The notes under the pieces: model-generated
Told to the model about the DNA's origin: nothing
Database searches by the model: none
The model's input: only the letters and a program-made list of their open reading frames with translations
Made by a program: the position numbers and the translations under genes
In this document: one piece after another, positions 7,390-14,301 of the stretch
Layout: the number at the start of each line of letters is the position of its first letter
Position numbering within the stretch: the stretch's first letter is position 1
Assembly: GCF_000026985.1 (NCBI RefSeq)
Contig: NC_017390.1
Location: 2,445,917 to 2,463,033 of the forward strand
DNA length: 17,117 bases
From: Erwinia pyrifoliae DSM 12163
Lineage (GTDB): Bacteria > Pseudomonadota > Gammaproteobacteria > Enterobacterales > Enterobacteriaceae
Reading direction: 5' to 3'

Positions 7390-7419
7390 CCCAGCGCCCG
7401 GAATCGCTTTGGCGCTGGG
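7390..7419 (+). promoter_or_regulatory. GC-rich hairpin upstream of cycA (possible terminator or attenuator)
   Basis: CCCAGCGCC (7390-7398) and GGCGCTGGG (7411-7419) form a 9-bp stem with a 12-base loop in an otherwise A/T-rich region. About ten bases later GTTTTT follows. CCCGG/CCGGG (7397-7401 and 7425-7429) could form an alternative stem placed right before the T run, as in an attenuator or the terminator of a small RNA. The distance to the cycA start is about 170 bases. The function is unproven. Confidence 0.45.
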
Positions 7420-7588
7420 CAGTGCCGGGTTTTTAACCGGGTAATACGCCGTATGAGCAGTTTAGTCTCAATTTTGCTTTATAGCGTAAAGTTTTGCGTT
7501 AAGCTCTTGAACGCACAACGCTGATATCTTCTGATACGTTAAAAGCCAACAGAGCTTTATTTTCAATAAAACTGGACAGGAAACCCCA

Positions 7589-9019
7589 ATGGTTGATCAA
7601 TCAAAAGAACCTTTCGCCTGTGAAGAAGCGCCTGACACACTCCGGCGCAATCTGCATAATCGTCATATCCAGCTAATCGCCATCGGTGGCGCTATCGGCA
7701 CCGGCCTGTTTATGGGGTCTGGGAAAACCATCAGCCTTGCCGGGCCATCGATCATATTTGTTTATATGATCATCGGCTTTATGCTTTTCTTTGTCATGCG
7801 GGCAATGGGTGAGCTGCTACTGTCTAATCTTGAGTACAAATCCTTTAGCGATTTCGCCGCCGATCTGCTGGGGCCATGGGCAGGTTACTTCACAGGCTGG
7901 ACCTACTGGTTTTGCTGGGTGGTTACCGGCATTGCCGATGTTGTCGCCATCAGTTCCTATTTTCAACTCTGGTTGCCGAACTTCTCCATATGGATGAGCG
8001 CCCTTCTCTGCATCGTGGTGTTCTTGTCTCTGAACATTGCCACAGTTAAGCTATTTGGCGAAATGGAGTTCTGGTTTGCAATTATTAAAATTGTCGCCAT
8101 CGTGGCGCTGATCGTCACCGGCATCATGCTGGTGGCATTGCACTACCCTTCCCCGGGCGGTAGCCACGCTGCACTGAGCAATATCTGGGATCACGGTGGC
8201 ATGTTCCCTAAAGGCTTGAGCGGATTTTTTGCCGGTTTCCAGATTGCGGTGTTTGCTTTTGTTGGCATCGAACTGGTTGGCACGGCAGCAGCGGAAACGC
8301 ATAACCCAAAAACCGTGCTGCCGCGTGCAATTAACGCTATCCCTCTGCGCATTATCATGTTTTATGTACTGGCACTGGTCGTCATTATGGCCGTCACCCC
8401 ATGGGATCATGTGGTAGCCGATCGCAGCCCGTTTGTAGAAATGTTTGTACTGATTGGCCTGCCGGCAGCCGCCAGCATTGTCAACTTCGTGGTGCTGACT
8501 TCCGCTGCTTCTTCGGCTAATAGCGGCATCTTCTCAACCAGCCGTATGCTTTATGGCCTCTCGCAACAGGGTGTGGCTCATCGCAGTTTTGGTATCCTTT
8601 CACGCCGCGCAGTACCTACCACCGGGCTGCTTTTCTCCTGCCTGTGTCTGCTGGGAGGTGTGGCGCTAATTTATTTGATCCCGAACGTGATGACGGTATT
8701 TACGCTAGTCACAACCGTATCAGCAATTTTGTTTATGTTTGTCTGGACCATTATCCTTTGCTCCTATCTGGCGTATCGTAAGAAGCACCCGCAGCGTCAT
8801 GCCACGTCGGGTTATAAAATGCCGTTGGGTAAATTTATGTGCTGGGTGTGTCTGGCATTCTTTGCTTTTGTACTGGTTCTGCTGACGCTGGAAGACGATA
8901 CTCGCCATGCGCTGATGGTAACGCCACTGTGGTTTGTGATGCTGGCAGCAGGTTGGTTCTTGCGCAAGCGTAAAGCAGGGTCGCCTGACAACAGACTAGC
9001 GCCGGGCAAGAGGCGGTAA
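7589..9019 (+). CDS. cycA: D-serine/D-alanine/glycine:H+ symporter
   Basis: CycA is the APC-superfamily inner-membrane permease that imports D-alanine, D-serine and glycine (and D-cycloserine) with protons. The 476-residue protein starts MVDQSKEPFACEEAPDTLRR and has the hallmark IQLIAIGGAIGTGLFMGSGK in the first membrane segment (about residues 27-46). About 12 hydrophobic segments are visible. Stretches such as FSDFAADLLGPWAGYFTGW, GLSGFFAGFQIAVFAFVGIE, VLTSAASSANSGIFSTSRML and YKMPLGKFMCWVC are close to E. coli CycA. Length is 6 residues more than the E. coli protein. The ribosome site is AGGA about 8 bases before the ATG. It stands alone, divergent from sdiA and convergent with the DUF457 gene. 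It is not a neighbour of sdiA in E. coli, so this join is specific to this lineage. Confidence 0.95.
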   Translation: MVDQSKEPFACEEAPDTLRRNLHNRHIQLIAIGGAIGTGLFMGSGKTISLAGPSIIFVYMIIGFMLFFVMRAMGELLLSNLEYKSFSDFAADLLGPWAGYFTGWTYWFCWVVTGIADVVAISSYFQLWLPNFSIWMSALLCIVVFLSLNIATVKLFGEMEFWFAIIKIVAIVALIVTGIMLVALHYPSPGGSHAALSNIWDHGGMFPKGLSGFFAGFQIAVFAFVGIELVGTAAAETHNPKTVLPRAINAIPLRIIMFYVLALVVIMAVTPWDHVVADRSPFVEMFVLIGLPAAASIVNFVVLTSAASSANSGIFSTSRMLYGLSQQGVAHRSFGILSRRAVPTTGLLFSCLCLLGGVALIYLIPNVMTVFTLVTTVSAILFMFVWTIILCSYLAYRKKHPQRHATSGYKMPLGKFMCWVCLAFFAFVLVLLTLEDDTRHALMVTPLWFVMLAAGWFLRKRKAGSPDNRLAPGKRR

Positions 9020-9036
9020 AGCTAAAGCCGCCTTTT
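9011..9036 (+). terminator. Intrinsic terminator overlapping the cycA stop codon
   Basis: AGGCGG (9011-9016) and CCGCCT (9028-9033) form a 6-bp stem with an 11-base loop, followed by TTTT. The stop TAA (9017-9019) lies inside the loop, so the hairpin begins within the coding region. Only 20 bases separate it from the convergent DUF457 gene. Confidence 0.6.
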
Positions 9037-9055
9037 GCCATAGCCATTCATAGCT

Positions 9056-10036
9056 TCAAAAACGTGACCACAATTTATCCAGCGCCTTTCTTAACGGCAG
9101 GCGCTTAAAACTCACCCGCTCTGGTTTACCCGGAGTCTCCTCCAGTGGTTCAGTGCCGAGATCGAAGGAAAATGGGTAAGCCGCTTCCTCGCCTATTCGC
9201 AGATCGGTGATTTCAACCCGGTTACCCACCTTTTTCATCGCAAAGAAACCACGGCTAAACCACGCTACACGCTGCACGTACTGGTTAGCGCTGTACTGTT
9301 GATATAACTCCCACCCTCTGGCATGCGTACTTAATACCAGCGGCTTTAAGGGATTAAGTAGTGAATAGAATCCTTCCAGATAGCTTTCAGGTGTCACCAC
9401 CATGATGCGCCATTGCAGCGTGTTAAACGCGGTTGGGGTAACCAGCAATTGCCGCACGTCCCCATGATGCATCAGAAGCTGACGGTGTGCGACATGGATG
9501 ACCCACGTTTGCGCGGCCATACTCCAGGCCAGGTACAGACAGCTAAAAATCAGGCCTGATGAGTTACAGCGCCATCCTTTTCTGTTGCGCCATATCAGCG
9601 CGGCAATCAGCCCGACCAACAGCGGCAGAGTGTACAGCGGGTCTGTAACAGACATACAGCCAATGGCAAAAGGGCGATCGGTAAAAGGAAGCGCCAGCTG
9701 CGTACCATATATCGTAGTGAGATCAAGCAACGGATGGGTCATCAGCGCCAACCACACTGCTGTCCACCAGCGGGCGAACGCCGATGGCTGACGGAATATG
9801 CGCCAGAGCAAACAGGCCAGTAAAGGTGATATCAGTGTCAGCCAGAGCAGAGAATGGCTTTCGGTCCGGTGCTGAGTCATATTGCTGATGGCGTCACCTC
9901 GGTCAATAAACATGTCCAGATCGGGTAGCGTACCGCACACTACGCCAACTAATGCCGCTTGCCACACCGGCATTCTGCGCCCTAACAGGGCGACGGTAAC
10001 TACCGCGCCCAGTATTAACTGTGAAACGAAATCCAT
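9056..10036 (-). CDS. YdjM-like metal-dependent hydrolase, integral membrane (DUF457)
   Basis: A 326-residue member of the YdjM/DUF457 family, annotated as membrane-bound metal-dependent hydrolases; the true reaction is unknown. Hydrophobic segments lie near residues 5-20, 26-38, 63-80, 90-108, 134-149 and 162-180. The family's metal-binding-like residues are present: PDLD (38-41), HRTESHS (56-62, with H56 and H61), HPLLD (101-105) and SVTDP (129-133). The last ~130 residues look soluble and are absent from the 196-residue E. coli YdjM. GGGAG precedes the ATG by about 6 bases. It follows rutR with a gap of 24 bases in the same direction, so the two may be co-transcribed. Convergent with cycA. 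The family call is firm; no substrate can be named. Confidence 0.85.
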   Translation of the reverse strand: MDFVSQLILGAVVTVALLGRRMPVWQAALVGVVCGTLPDLDMFIDRGDAISNMTQHRTESHSLLWLTLISPLLACLLWRIFRQPSAFARWWTAVWLALMTHPLLDLTTIYGTQLALPFTDRPFAIGCMSVTDPLYTLPLLVGLIAALIWRNRKGWRCNSSGLIFSCLYLAWSMAAQTWVIHVAHRQLLMHHGDVRQLLVTPTAFNTLQWRIMVVTPESYLEGFYSLLNPLKPLVLSTHARGWELYQQYSANQYVQRVAWFSRGFFAMKKVGNRVEITDLRIGEEAAYPFSFDLGTEPLEETPGKPERVSFKRLPLRKALDKLWSRF

Positions 10037-10060
10037 TGTCGCTCCCGGTAATCTGTGTGT

Positions 10061-10708
10061 TTAGCGTACGCGAATACCCTCAACCACCATGCGCTGGACG
10101 TTTTCCACCGTCTGGTTAAAGAAGTGTTCGTCCTCAAGAGTTTGCCCGGTTATTGCCTGTACCTGGGTGGCAAAATCCGCATAGTGCTGGGTGGTGGCCC
10201 ACAGCATAAAGATCAGATGTTGCGGCTGCACCGCCGACATTTTGCCCTGTAACATCCAGGCTTCCATTACCGCTGTTTTCTCCTCCACCAGATGACGCAG
10301 TCCACCAGCCAGCTCCGCTTTCAACAACGGCGCGCCCTGAAGCATTTCCAGGCAGAACAGCCTGGATGCCTGGGGATAGTCTCGCGACACTTCCAGCTTA
10401 ATGCGGATATAGTGGCGAATAGCATCAAGCGGCTGCTGCTCGGGGCGCAGCGCGCGTAATGGGGTGAGCCAGACATCGAGCAAATCTTTTAAAACCGCAA
10501 TATAGAGTTTTTCTTTTGACGGGAAATAATAGAGAATATTGGTTTTTGAGACACCCGCACGTTCGGCCACCTTGTCCAGGGTGGTGCCATGAATGCCATA
10601 CTGTGAGAAAAATTCCAGCGCGGCGGCTAGTATGGCCGAACGTTTTGCCGCTACCGCGCGCGAACGGCGCGTAGGGGCATTAGCAGGTAAATGATTGACA
10701 GAATTCAC
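10061..10708 (-). CDS. rutR: TetR-family pyrimidine-utilization regulator RutR
   Basis: RutR is a TetR-type repressor that senses uracil (and thymine) and in E. coli controls the rutABCDEFG uracil-degradation operon plus other nitrogen and pH genes. The N-terminal helix-turn-helix is seen in GTTLDKVAERAGVSKTNILY followed by YFPSKEKLYIAVL. The C-terminal ligand domain has the RutR-specific stretches LEVSRDYPQASRLFCLEML, FMLWATTQHYADFATQV and FFNQTVENVQRMVVEGIR. I prefer the GTG at 10706-10708, with GGAG about 5 bases upstream, giving 215 residues (E. coli 212). An ATG at 10724-10726 would add six residues but lacks a ribosome site. No rut gene is present on either side, unlike E. coli where rutA is divergent from rutR. 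Confidence 0.92.
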   Translation of the reverse strand: MNSVNHLPANAPTRRSRAVAAKRSAILAAALEFFSQYGIHGTTLDKVAERAGVSKTNILYYFPSKEKLYIAVLKDLLDVWLTPLRALRPEQQPLDAIRHYIRIKLEVSRDYPQASRLFCLEMLQGAPLLKAELAGGLRHLVEEKTAVMEAWMLQGKMSAVQPQHLIFMLWATTQHYADFATQVQAITGQTLEDEHFFNQTVENVQRMVVEGIRVR

Positions 10709-11149
10709 CTTGACTCCATAATTCATGTGCGGTTAGGGGATAATAGCCAATCGCTCCAGATATACCCGTTCACTATACTGGCACAACGCCACCCGTTAAT
10801 TGCGCAGACGCAACTGGCTAAAGTGCTCTCACGGAGCAACAACGTGATATTGATTTCTTAAATTCACAATCGGCTGTTTGATATTACCCTTATTTACAGT
10901 GATATCGTCTGCGCGATTATATAATTTATATTAACAATAGCGTCATCAGAATATAGCTGAATCCTCAACGGCAGCGAATTTCGTTTTTTCACTGACTCAG
11001 AAGGCACAATAAAAGTGGCCTGTGGATGTCGTTCGGCAATAATGGCTAATTTATCTCTGATAATACACCGGACAAGCAAGTGATTTTGCCCGGCCTGACA
11101 TCCTTTGACCGACAAACCCTACTGAAAGCTATCATTGCCGCGCTGGTGC
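10709..11149. other. Intergenic region between rutR and the EamA transporter gene
   Basis: These 441 bases occupy the place where E. coli has the divergent rut operon. I saw no rut remnant and no TTGACC-type RutR palindrome. The centre (about 10840-10950) is A/T-rich. One minus-strand open frame of 73 codons (10894-11115) has ordinary-looking codons, but only a TTG start, a poorly placed ribosome site and no family I recognise, so I do not call it a gene. Confidence 0.45.
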
Positions 11150-12061
11150 TTAAGAAGCAGAAGCTCGCCGCTTATCCTTCTTTCTACGCTTGATTTTCAG
11201 TTCACCGACCAGTACACCCAGGATGATAAGAGCGCCTCCCAGCAGGGCCATTCCCGGCAGTCGTTCCCCGGCTATGCGCCCAACTATTCCCGCCCAGACA
11301 GGCTCGCCGGCATAAATTACCGTAGCTCGTGTTGGTGAAACGCTGCACTGCGCCCAGTTCATCGTTACCTGGATCAGCGCGCTGGCAATACCCAGCCCGA
11401 CGGCGCTATACAACAGATAAGGGCTGAAAGGCGGCACCGATTCGCCGTTGGGCACCATAACAATAAATCCGAATAATGAAGCGACCGCCAGCTGGATAAT
11501 CGTTACACGCTGCACGTTGACCTTACCTGCACAGGCACCAATCAGTATAATCTCTGCCGCGATAGCCAGGGTGCTGAGCAAAGTGGCCATTTCACCCGGG
11601 TTAAACGAGATTGCCCCACTCCCCGGGTTTGCCAGCAACAGCAGACCACAAAAAGCCAGTATTACGCCAATCCATGACATCAGGCCCGGCATACGTCCGA
11701 GAAATATCCACTGCAATAGCGGCACCAGTGGCACATAAAGGGCAGTAATAAACGCCGATTTACTGCCGGAAATAGTTTGCATGCCATAAGCCTGCAGACC
11801 ATAGCCAGCGCCGATTGCCAGCCCCACGAACGTACCGGCTTTGATTTCCTGCCAGGTTAACCCGCGCAGTGCCGGCCATGATATCAGCGCCAAAAGCACT
11901 GCCGCAGTAGCAAAGCGCAGCCCGATAAACCAGAACGGCCCGCTAACAGTCATTGCATGATTAACGACGAGGAATGTCCCCCCCCAGACCACAGTAATGA
12001 GGATTAACACCATTTCCTGGGGGTTCACGACAAATTTATAACGAGATAAAAAAGTGACCAT
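11150..12061 (-). CDS. EamA/DMT-family transporter (drug/metabolite exporter type)
   Basis: A 303-residue protein with about ten hydrophobic segments in two EamA repeats, the layout of drug/metabolite transporters such as RhaT/YdcZ relatives. Telling segments are ILITVVWGGTFLVVNHAM and FWFIGLRFATAAVLLAL in repeat one, SAFITALYVPLVPLLQWIFL at the repeat-one end, and SPTRATVIYAGEPVWAGIVG then LGGALIILGVLVGE in repeat two. The C-terminus is highly basic (KIKRRKKDKRRASAS) and likely cytoplasmic. I chose ATG 12059-12061, with GAAGAG 7-8 bases upstream; a TTG at 12076 is in frame. The substrate cannot be told. It stands alone between rutR and yccJ and is not present at this place in E. coli. Confidence 0.85.
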   Translation of the reverse strand: MVTFLSRYKFVVNPQEMVLILITVVWGGTFLVVNHAMTVSGPFWFIGLRFATAAVLLALISWPALRGLTWQEIKAGTFVGLAIGAGYGLQAYGMQTISGSKSAFITALYVPLVPLLQWIFLGRMPGLMSWIGVILAFCGLLLLANPGSGAISFNPGEMATLLSTLAIAAEIILIGACAGKVNVQRVTIIQLAVASLFGFIVMVPNGESVPPFSPYLLYSAVGLGIASALIQVTMNWAQCSVSPTRATVIYAGEPVWAGIVGRIAGERLPGMALLGGALIILGVLVGELKIKRRKKDKRRASAS

Positions 12062-12444
12062 CAGCGTACTCTTCAAAAAATTTGGCGTCAGTTTGCGTGA
12101 TTAATGCCGCAGGGGCAAGAACGAGAGAGGTAACCCTGTTACACCACCTGAATCATTATATTAATGATGGTGTCGTACCGCGTGGCCAGTCCGTTTAGGG
12201 CTTCCCGCCGCTTATTTGACCGCCACACTGATAAGCGAAATTTATTCGACGATCGGCGCGTGCCGGCAAAACTTTGTGTCATCCGAAGTGCGGGATGGGA
12301 ACGATCCTTAACGCTGCTTGTTGCAACGTGCGGTAAATAACGGCATTTGAGCAAAATTCCAGCGGCTGGCGGGCAGACCACCCGCTATCTTCTATACTGA
12401 AAAGTCAGGTTCAAAACGGATAATATCAACTACCGGAGACCAAT
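12062..12444. other. Divergent intergenic region upstream of yccJ
   Basis: These 383 bases lie between the EamA gene (leftward) and yccJ (rightward). E. coli has wrbA directly upstream of yccJ in an operon; here no flavodoxin-like remnant is visible. The only long open frame (12139-12381, minus) is basic, Arg/Ser-rich and overlaps the yccJ promoter region, and I do not believe it is coding. A likely yccJ promoter element is listed separately. Confidence 0.45.
12392..12398 (+). promoter_or_regulatory. Candidate -10 element of yccJ, sigma-S-like
   Basis: CTATACT, 46 bases before the yccJ ATG, matches the CTATACT core favoured by RpoS as well as sigma-70. No good -35 lies at 17 bases. That is compatible with RpoS use, and the E. 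coli wrbA-yccJ operon is RpoS-dependent. The sigma-factor assignment is inferred. Confidence 0.45.
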
Positions 12445-12675
12445 ATGGCAACGCAACAATCTAAAGCTCATCGCGTTGGGGAATGGGCAAACGTGCGTAG
12501 TACCTCAACAGAAATCGCCGAAGCGATCTTTGAAGTCGCTAATTATGATGAAAAGCTTGCTGAAAGTATCTGGGAACAACAGGGTAGTGACGAAGTTTTG
12601 TTACGCGCCTTCGAAAAAACCGACCGGGACGTGCTGACCTGGGATAATAAAGTGGTTGAGCGTAAAAACGTCTGA
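12445..12675 (+). CDS. yccJ: YccJ family small protein
   Basis: A 76-residue protein of unknown function, conserved in enterobacteria. [52 protein letters not shown] and the C-terminal VERKNV match E. coli YccJ (75 residues) throughout. It is acidic, helical and cytoplasmic, with no signal or membrane segment. The ribosome site GGAG (in ACCGGAGACCAAT) is about 7 bases before the ATG. In E. coli it follows wrbA (NAD(P)H:quinone oxidoreductase) and next to it is agp. Here wrbA is missing and an aldehyde dehydrogenase gene lies between yccJ and agp. Confidence 0.95.
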   Translation: MATQQSKAHRVGEWANVRSTSTEIAEAIFEVANYDEKLAESIWEQQGSDEVLLRAFEKTDRDVLTWDNKVVERKNV

Positions 12676-12684
12676 CTCCTCGCC

Positions 12685-12702
12685 GGGCGGAGAGATCCGC
12701 CC
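12685..12702 (+). terminator. Possible terminator hairpin after yccJ
   Basis: GGGCGGA and TCCGCCC form a perfect 7-bp stem with a GAGA tetraloop nine bases after the yccJ stop. The following ATCGCTCTCC is not T-rich, so termination would be weak or protein-assisted. Confidence 0.4.
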
Positions 12703-12828
12703 ATCGCTCTCCATCTTCTGACTGGTCCGATAAACTGTCATGTTGCCGACTTGTTTACTACGCTAAATCCCATCCTTTTTATTCACTGACAGCCAGAACC
12801 CGGCTGATTACTCATCAAGGAGTGCGTT

Positions 12829-14202
12829 ATGCCTTATCAGACGATCAACCCCGCAAGTAATAAGCTACTTAAATCCTGGCCTGAACACAGTGAACGTCAG
12901 GTTGAACAGGCATTGGCCACGGCTGATGCGTTATACCACTCGAACTGGTCAAAAGGTGATATTCAGCCTCGCCTGCAGGTGCTGAAAAAAATGGCTGACC
13001 TGATAGACAGCCGTGTTGAAGAGCTGGCGAAAGTTGCCAGCGTGGAAATGGGTAAACTGATTGCGCAAAGCCGTAGCGAAGTCGAACTTTGTGCGCAAAT
13101 CGCGCGTTACTACGCCGAGAATGCAGAACGTTTCCTTGCTCCAACCCGTTACCCCAGTGAGCTGGGTGAAGCCTGGGTTGAACATCATCCGATAGGCGTG
13201 TTGGTTGCCGTGGAACCCTGGAACTTTCCGTATTACCAGCTGATGCGCGTACTGGCCCCCAACCTTGCGGCCGGTAACCCAGTACTGGTCAAACATGCCA
13301 GCAACGTTCCTCATTGCGCTACGTTATTTGAGCAACTGGTTCACGAAGCCGGCGCCCCACAAGGCACCTGGACCAACCTGTTTGTGAGCAGCGAACAGAT
13401 CGCGGCTCTTATCGCCGATGACCGCGTCCAGGGCGCGGCTCTGACCGGTTCCGAGCGTGCAGGTAGCGCCGTTGCCCAGCAGGCCGGCAAATATCTGAAG
13501 AAAACGACCCTTGAGCTGGGCGGCAACGATGTCTTTGTGGTGCTGGATGATGCTGACCTGGATAAAGCCGTTGCGGCGGCGGCTGGAGCGCGCCTGAGTA
13601 ACTGCGGACAGGTTTGTACCGCAGCCAAACGTTTCCTGGTGCACGAAAAGGTTGCCGATCAATTCCTGGAGAAATTCACCGCTGCCTTTAAGGCGATAAA
13701 AATCGGCGACCCGCTTGATGAATCCACCACGCTTGGCCCACTCTCTTCTGCCGGGGCACGCGATGGTCTGGATAAGCAGGTACAGCAGGCCATTGCTAAA
13801 GGTGCAAAACGGGTGCTGGGCGGCGCCCCGGTGGCGGGTGAAGGGTGTTTTTATCAGCCAACCATCCTCACTGACATCAAGCGCAGCAATCCGGCCTATT
13901 TTGAAGAGTTTTTTGGCCCGGTAGCCCAGGTGTACGTCGTGAAGGATGATGATGAAGTTGTGCAACTGGCCAATGATTCCCATTATGGCTTAGGGGGTTC
14001 TGTGTTTACCCAAAATGTTGCGCGTGGTAAGGCGCTGGCATCACGAATTGAAACCGGCATGGTCTACATCAATTCTGCCACTAATACTTCGGCAGAACTG
14101 CCGTTTGGCGGGGTTAAGCGTTCCGGTTTTGGTCGCGAGCTATCTGACCTGGGAATTAAAGAGTTCGTTAACCAGAAACTGGTGGTGGTGAGTAAGGGCT
14201 AA
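12829..14202 (+). CDS. NAD(P)-dependent aldehyde dehydrogenase, succinate-semialdehyde dehydrogenase-like
   Basis: A 457-residue aldehyde dehydrogenase that oxidises an aldehyde to the acid with NAD(P)+. The fold markers are all there: EPWNFP (129-134, with N132 for the oxyanion hole), K155 (VKHAS) for cofactor binding, LTGSERAGSAV (205-215), general base E229 in LELGGND, catalytic C263 in NCGQVCTAAKR, FEEFFGPVA and FGGVKRSGFGREL. Overall it resembles the Sad/YneI branch (about 460 residues), so succinate semialdehyde from GABA or putrescine breakdown is a reasonable substrate, but sequence alone does not fix this. AGGAG lies 7 bases before the ATG. No gabT/gabP or puu genes are nearby. It is convergent with agp and 153 bases after yccJ, probably as a separate transcript. 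Confidence 0.9.
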   Translation: MPYQTINPASNKLLKSWPEHSERQVEQALATADALYHSNWSKGDIQPRLQVLKKMADLIDSRVEELAKVASVEMGKLIAQSRSEVELCAQIARYYAENAERFLAPTRYPSELGEAWVEHHPIGVLVAVEPWNFPYYQLMRVLAPNLAAGNPVLVKHASNVPHCATLFEQLVHEAGAPQGTWTNLFVSSEQIAALIADDRVQGAALTGSERAGSAVAQQAGKYLKKTTLELGGNDVFVVLDDADLDKAVAAAAGARLSNCGQVCTAAKRFLVHEKVADQFLEKFTAAFKAIKIGDPLDESTTLGPLSSAGARDGLDKQVQQAIAKGAKRVLGGAPVAGEGCFYQPTILTDIKRSNPAYFEEFFGPVAQVYVVKDDDEVVQLANDSHYGLGGSVFTQNVARGKALASRIETGMVYINSATNTSAELPFGGVKRSGFGRELSDLGIKEFVNQKLVVVSKG

Positions 14203-14206
14203 ACCG

Positions 14207-14237
14207 CCCGTGCGCAGCGCGTAACGGAGCGCACGGG
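14207..14237. terminator. Hairpin between convergent aldehyde dehydrogenase and agp genes
   Basis: CCCGTGCGC (14207-14215) and GCGCACGGG (14229-14237) form a perfect 9-bp stem four bases after the aldehyde dehydrogenase stop. Neither side has a T run, so it may act with Rho or simply protect the 3' end. A second, weaker dyad (GGGGCG/CGCCCC, 14266-14292) lies next to the agp stop. Confidence 0.5.
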
Positions 14238-14301
14238 TATCGGCTTATCTCAGACTTCACCTCTCGGGGCGGGTAATGCGCAAACTCGCCCCTGCTGTTG
14301 A

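Larger units (their letters stand above)
6882..7588. other. Long intergenic region between sdiA and cycA
   Basis: These 707 bases separate the divergent genes sdiA and cycA and contain no convincing coding region. The sdiA leader (6887-6916) can form small hairpins, one of which pairs the GAGG ribosome site with a nearby CCTC. A perfect 14-bp inverted repeat lies at 7042-7075 and a strong 9-bp hairpin at 7390-7419, both listed separately. Near cycA, AGGA about 8 bases before its ATG is the likely ribosome site. The C/A-rich bases around it resemble GcvB sRNA targets, and E. coli cycA is a known GcvB target; the pairing was not tested. The one short open frame, at 7336-7524, has no family features. 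Confidence 0.55.

Noticed and set aside
7336..7524. Plus-strand 62-codon frame before cycA
   Set aside because: Spans the strong hairpin at 7390-7419 and lacks a ribosome site and any recognisable motif.
10894..11115. Minus-strand 73-codon frame between rutR and the EamA gene
   Set aside because: Only a TTG start with the ribosome site too close, no family match; possible but not supportable as a gene.
12139..12381. Minus-strand 80-codon frame upstream of yccJ
   Set aside because: Arg/Ser-rich with no family features and no convincing start; probably non-coding.
13324..13983. Minus-strand open frame of 219 codons
   Set aside because: Antisense to the aldehyde dehydrogenase catalytic region; no recognisable domains.
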